This document shows positions 60,250-64,000 of a stretch of DNA of 64,000 nucleotides, one piece after another. The DNA comes from Streptomyces sp. NBC_00576 (lineage in GTDB: Bacteria > Actinomycetota > Actinomycetes > Streptomycetales > Streptomycetaceae), in NCBI RefSeq assembly GCF_036345175.1, contig NZ_CP107780.1, positions 6,882,001-6,946,000 of the forward strand, read 5' to 3'. The position numbers were made by a program, and so were the translations under genes. Numbering within the stretch: the stretch's first letter is position 1; every line of letters starts with the position of its first letter. The notes under the pieces were generated by a model. The model saw nothing but the letters and a program-made list of their open reading frames with translations, was not told the origin of the DNA and made no database searches.

Positions 60250-61680
60250 ATGGCAACGGCGCCCAGCGTCTCCTACTCGATCACGGTCCGGTTGGAGGTG
60301 CCCGCGAGCGGAACCGCGGTCTCCCAGATCACCACCGCCGTTGAGTCCTCCGGAGGCTCGGTGACCGGCCTCGACGTCACCGCTTCCGGCCACGAACTGC
60401 TCCGGATCGACGTCACCATCGCGGCGACCTCGACCGCGCACGCCGACGAGATCGTGCAGAAGCTCCGCGGCATCGAGGGCGTCAGCCTCGGCAAGGTCTC
60501 GGACCGTACGTTCCTCATGCACCTCGGCGGCAAGATCGAGATGCAGTCCAAGCATCCGATCCGCAACCGTGACGACCTCTCCATGATCTACACCCCGGGC
60601 GTGGCCCGGGTGTGCATGGCGATCGCCGAGAACCCCGAGGATGCCCGCCGCCTCACCATCAAGCGCAACACCGTCGCGGTCGTCACGGACGGCTCTGCGG
60701 TCCTGGGCCTCGGCAACATCGGCCCCATGGCCGCCATGCCGGTCATGGAGGGCAAGGCGGCCCTCTTCAAGCGCTTCGCCGACATCGACGCCTGGCCGCT
60801 GTGCCTGGACACCCAGGACACCGACGAGATCGTCGCGATCGTCAAGGCGATCGCCCCGGGCTTCGCCGGCATCAACCTCGAGGACATCTCGGCCCCCCGC
60901 TGCTTCGAGATCGAGGCCCGCCTGCGCGAGGCCCTCGACATCCCCGTCTTCCACGACGACCAGCACGGCACCGCGATCGTCGTCCTCGCGGCCCTCACCA
61001 ACGCCCTGCGCGTCACCAACAAGTCGATCGGTGACATCCGGGTCGTCATGTCGGGCGCCGGCGCGGCCGGTACGGCCATCCTCAAGCTGCTCATCGCCGC
61101 GGGAGTCAAGACCGCCGTCGTCGCCGACATCCAGGGCGTCGTCCACGCGGACCGCGCGGACCTGGTGAACGCCGCCCCGGACTCCCCGCTGCGCTGGATC
61201 GCCGACAACACCAACCTGGAGGGCCTCACAGGGACCCTCAAGGAGGCCGTGCGAGGCGCCGACGTCTTCATCGGTGTCTCGGCCCCGAACGTCCTCGACG
61301 GCGACGACGTGGCCGCGATGGCGGAGGGCGCCATTGTGTTCGCGCTCGCGAATCCCGACCCCGAGGTCGAGCCGACGATCGCCCGCCAGACGGCCGCCGT
61401 CGTGGCCACCGGCCGCTCGGACTTCCCGAACCAGATCAACAACGTGCTGGTCTTCCCGGGTGTCTTCCGCGGTCTCCTGGACGCGCAGTCCCGCACGGTC
61501 AACACCGAGATGATGCTCGCGGCGGCGACCGCACTCGCGAACGTCGTCACCGAGGACGAGCTGAACCCGAACTACATCGTGCCGAGCGTCTTCAACGACA
61601 AGGTGGCCGGTGCGGTGGCGGGTGCGGTGCGGGAGGCCGCGAAGGCGGCGGCCGCCGCCGACAGCGCGTCCGGCGTCTGA
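60250..61680 (+). CDS. Malic enzyme with N-terminal ACT-like domain
   Basis: The 476-residue enzyme has residues 1-80 like an ACT domain (SYSITVRLEVPASGTAVSQI). The malic enzyme proper follows: MIYTPGVARVCMAIAENPED, VTDGSAVLGLGNIGPMAAMP, HDDQHGTAIVVLAALTNALR and the Rossmann loop MSGAGAAGTAIL. It oxidatively decarboxylates malate to pyruvate. The S. coelicolor counterpart by position (SCO2951) is, as I recall, NAD-dependent. Confidence 0.94.
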   Translation: MATAPSVSYSITVRLEVPASGTAVSQITTAVESSGGSVTGLDVTASGHELLRIDVTIAATSTAHADEIVQKLRGIEGVSLGKVSDRTFLMHLGGKIEMQSKHPIRNRDDLSMIYTPGVARVCMAIAENPEDARRLTIKRNTVAVVTDGSAVLGLGNIGPMAAMPVMEGKAALFKRFADIDAWPLCLDTQDTDEIVAIVKAIAPGFAGINLEDISAPRCFEIEARLREALDIPVFHDDQHGTAIVVLAALTNALRVTNKSIGDIRVVMSGAGAAGTAILKLLIAAGVKTAVVADIQGVVHADRADLVNAAPDSPLRWIADNTNLEGLTGTLKEAVRGADVFIGVSAPNVLDGDDVAAMAEGAIVFALANPDPEVEPTIARQTAAVVATGRSDFPNQINNVLVFPGVFRGLLDAQSRTVNTEMMLAAATALANVVTEDELNPNYIVPSVFNDKVAGAVAGAVREAAKAAAAADSASGV

Positions 61681-62045
61681 GGACGGGGCCCGTTCAGGGC
61701 CCACGCACGCAATGATGTGACGGTTGCCACGGGTGCCCGTACCGGCGCGTCGGGGGCGCCCGGCCCCCGGGCGCCTCTAGGGTGGCGGCCAGGTTCAGCC
61801 TGTCGGCCCCGGCCGCTGACGCTTTCCGTGTGACTCCCAAGGGTGTTCGTGTGACTCCCAGGGGTGCCGGATTGGCTTTCCCGCCGCAGGTGGGGGCAGG
61901 ATGCGTCTTCGGGCGTGAGGGTCCGACGGCGGACCCGGGTCCGGGGACCCACCGAGGACCCTGGCAGCATCGGCTTCGCTGTGCCCCCCATGCGGCTCCG
62001 CCGCGGGGCACGCCTCAACAGCAAGAAGAACACGGGAGTAACAAC
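61681..62045 (+). other. Spacer before hup, with a 21-bp tandem repeat
   Basis: The 365 bases have no gene. CGTGTGACTCCCA starts at 61827 and again at 61848, part of a 21-bp direct repeat with few differences. It may hold the hup promoter or a binding site; I cannot name a promoter. Confidence 0.5.
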
Positions 62046-62327
62046 ATGAACCGCAGTGAGCTGGTGGCCGCGCTGGCCGACCGCGCCGAGGTCACCCGCA
62101 AGGACGCCGACGCCGTTCTGGCCGCGTTCGCCGAGACCGTCGGTGAGATCGTCGCCAAGGGCGACGAGAAGGTCACCATCCCCGGCTTCCTGACCTTCGA
62201 GCGCACCCACCGTGCCGCTCGCACCGCGCGGAACCCGCAGACCGGTGACCCGATCGACATCCCCGCCGGTTTCAGCGTCAAGGTTTCCGCGGGCTCCAAG
62301 CTCAAGGAAGCGGCGAAGGGCAAGTAA
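62046..62327 (+). CDS. hup: HU nucleoid protein
   Basis: The 93-residue protein starts MNRSELVAALADRAEVTRKD, contains FLTFERTHRAARTARNPQTG (arm region) and ends KLKEAAKGK. It is the short, non-tailed HU (HupA type), not the long Lys-rich HupS. Confidence 0.97.
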   Translation: MNRSELVAALADRAEVTRKDADAVLAAFAETVGEIVAKGDEKVTIPGFLTFERTHRAARTARNPQTGDPIDIPAGFSVKVSAGSKLKEAAKGK

Positions 62328-62354
62328 CTCGCCGTAAGGCTTGTGACAACGCCA

Positions 62355-62390
62355 ATGGGGCGGCACCCGGACTTCCGGGTGCCGCCCCAT
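62355..62390. terminator. Bidirectional terminator between hup and murA
   Basis: A 16-bp perfect stem (62355-62370 with 62375-62390) around ACTT is followed by CGTTGTC. It lies between convergent genes. Confidence 0.8.
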
Positions 62391-62454
62391 CGTTGTCGCT
62401 GTCACCAACGGCCTCGAACTCCCCCAGAGGGGGCCCCAGCCGGGCTGAACATGC

Positions 62455-63801
62455 CTAGCCGAGCGCCTTGCCCGGCAGCTCGACCTTCGCGCCCAGCTCC
62501 ACGAGCTTCTCCATGAAGTTCTCGTAGCCCCGGTTGATCAGGTCGATGCCGTGCACCCTGGACGTCCCCTGGGCGGCCAGGGCGGCGATGAGGTACGAGA
62601 AGCCGCCCCGGAGGTCCGGGATGACCAGGTCGGCGCCCTGGAGGCGCGTGGGGCCCGACACGACCGCCGAGTGGAGGAAGTTGCGCTGGCCGAAGCGGCA
62701 GTGGGAGCCGCCGAGGCACTCGCGGTAGAGCTGGATGTGTGCACCCATCTGGTTGAGCGCGGAGGTGAATCCGAGCCGGGACTCGTACACCGTCTCGTGG
62801 ACGATGGAGAGGCCGGTGGCCTGCGTCAACGCGACGACCAGCGGCTGCTGCCAGTCCGTCTGGAAACCGGGGTGTACGTCCGTCTCCAGCGCGATCGACT
62901 TCAACTGGCCGCCGGGGTGCCAGAAGCGGATGCCCTCGTCGTCGATCTCGAAGGCACCGCCCACCTTCCGGTAGGTGTTCAGGAACGTCATCATCGACCG
63001 CTGCTGGGCGCCGCGGACATAGATGTTGCCCTCTGTCGCCAGTGCCGCCGACGCCCACGACGCGGCCTCCAGACGGTCCGGGAGGGCCGCGTGGGTGTAG
63101 CCGCCGAGCGAGTCGACACCGGTGACACGGATGGTGCGGTCGGTGTCCATGGCGATGATCGCGCCCATCTTCTGCAGTACGCAGATGAGGTCCTCGATCT
63201 CGGGCTCCACGGCCGCGTTGGACAGCTCGGTGACGCCCTCCGCCAGCACCGCCGTCAGCAGGACCTGCTCGGTCGCGCCCACGGACGGGTACGGCAGCGC
63301 GATCTTCGTGCCGCGCAGCCGCTGCGGAGCCTCCAGGTACTGCCCGTCCGCCCGCTTCTCGATCGTCGCGCCGAACTGCCGCAGCACCTCGAAGTGGAAG
63401 TCGATGGGCCGGCCGCCGATGTCGCAGCCGCCGAGACCCGGGATGAACGCGTGCCCGAGGCGGTGCAGCAGCGGACCGCAGAGGAGGATCGGGATACGGC
63501 TCGACCCCGCGTGCGCGTCGATGTCGGCGACGTTGGCGCTCTCCACGTGCGACGGGTCCATGATCAGCTCGCCGGGCTCCTCGCCCGGACGGACCGTCAC
63601 CCCGTGCAGCTGGAGCAGCCCGCGCACGACACGGACGTCACGGATGTCGGGGACATTGCGCAGTCGACTTGGCGCACTGCCCAGCAGGGCGGCGACCATG
63701 GCCTTCGGTACGAGGTTCTTCGCACCGCGGACACGGATCTCGCCCTCCAGCGGGGTGCCGCCGTGGACAATCAGTACGTCGTCTGTGCCGTTGACCGTCA
63801 T
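62455..63801 (-). CDS. murA: UDP-N-acetylglucosamine 1-carboxyvinyltransferase MurA
   Basis: The 448-residue enzyme makes the first committed step of peptidoglycan synthesis. It starts MTVNGTDDVLIVHGGTPLEG. The active-site Cys is residue 126 in GGCDIGGRP (fosfomycin target). GFTSALNQMGAHIQLY and RGYENFMEKLVELGAKVE are seen near the end. ATG 63801 was chosen; a longer frame to 63987 lacks family similarity. The 199 bases upstream to the window end have no gene. Confidence 0.96.
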   Translation of the reverse strand: MTVNGTDDVLIVHGGTPLEGEIRVRGAKNLVPKAMVAALLGSAPSRLRNVPDIRDVRVVRGLLQLHGVTVRPGEEPGELIMDPSHVESANVADIDAHAGSSRIPILLCGPLLHRLGHAFIPGLGGCDIGGRPIDFHFEVLRQFGATIEKRADGQYLEAPQRLRGTKIALPYPSVGATEQVLLTAVLAEGVTELSNAAVEPEIEDLICVLQKMGAIIAMDTDRTIRVTGVDSLGGYTHAALPDRLEAASWASAALATEGNIYVRGAQQRSMMTFLNTYRKVGGAFEIDDEGIRFWHPGGQLKSIALETDVHPGFQTDWQQPLVVALTQATGLSIVHETVYESRLGFTSALNQMGAHIQLYRECLGGSHCRFGQRNFLHSAVVSGPTRLQGADLVIPDLRGGFSYLIAALAAQGTSRVHGIDLINRGYENFMEKLVELGAKVELPGKALG

Positions 63802-64000
63802 GTATCTCGCGTTCCGATGAGTTGGGCGGGGAGTGTTGGCGGGCCCGTCGTGCAGGACGCGGTCGTACAGGCACGCGCAGGAGCCGAAGAGCAAGGGTAA
63901 TCGCCGCACACCCCCCTTCTGTAAGCCCAAGTACCGCTCAGCCGTGTCATAGCTTTGCCACAACACGAACCGTTCGCCGCCGGGCACATGCGGTCACCGG

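Noticed and set aside
1..64000. tRNA, rRNA, insertion sequence or phage integrase genes
   Set aside because: No tRNA-like fold, rRNA segment, transposase or integrase was recognised; the arrays are not flanked by IS-type ends.

Overview
The window is a high-GC actinobacterial chromosome segment, almost certainly Streptomyces. The signs are strongly G/C-biased third codon positions, many GTG starts, the gene order S10-spc-alpha without rpsD, and Streptomyces-type families (XRE/DUF397/ATPase trio, ECF sigma with ZAS anti-sigma, HemD-winged-helix regulator beside narK).

Layout. 1-1600: end of an unknown gene, a frameshifted ATP-binding pseudogene and a secreted protein. 2089-21073: the S10, spc and alpha ribosomal operons (rpsJ to rplQ) with secY, adk, map, infA, rpoA and truA. 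It is compact except for structured spacers: five or more hairpins between rpsQ and rplN, and about 0.95 kb of repeated GGGGCTGCGCCCC mini-hairpins between map and infA. 21160-30244: a membrane protein, rplM-rpsI, glmM, a DUF389 protein, coaA, a lipoprotein and glmS. glmM and glmS supply UDP-GlcNAc precursors; murA at the far right uses the product. 30288-36740: an alpha-xyloside-type sugar operon on the minus strand (binding protein, two permeases, YicI-like GH31, LacI regulator) with a visible promoter and two palindromic operators. 36894-39301: a divergent MFS transporter and LysR regulator.

39464-44137: a surface-glycan locus like mat (Ser/Pro-rich membrane protein, NodB deacetylase-GT2 fusion, acyltransferase). 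44162-51059 is an accessory island: DUF397/XRE/ATPase trio with a palindrome at the divergent promoter, a truncated AbiEii-type toxin with its partner, a Cys-rich ORF, and a 1279-residue secreted Ala-rich protein with a RelE-like C-terminus followed by a small acidic overlapping gene (probable polymorphic toxin and immunity protein). 51530-63801: narK, nnaR (HemD-wHTH), a 13-copy tandem array, a CGNR zinc-finger protein, sigU-rsuA, a HelD-type helicase, malic enzyme, hup and murA.

From memory of S. coelicolor numbering, the left half matches SCO4701-4740 and the right part SCO2963 down to SCO2949. These blocks lie on opposite sides of oriC at similar distances, so the window appears to span an origin-symmetric inversion junction near 30.2-39.4 kb (inference, not checked). 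Starts given here were chosen by Shine-Dalgarno position, overlap with the upstream stop and family length.
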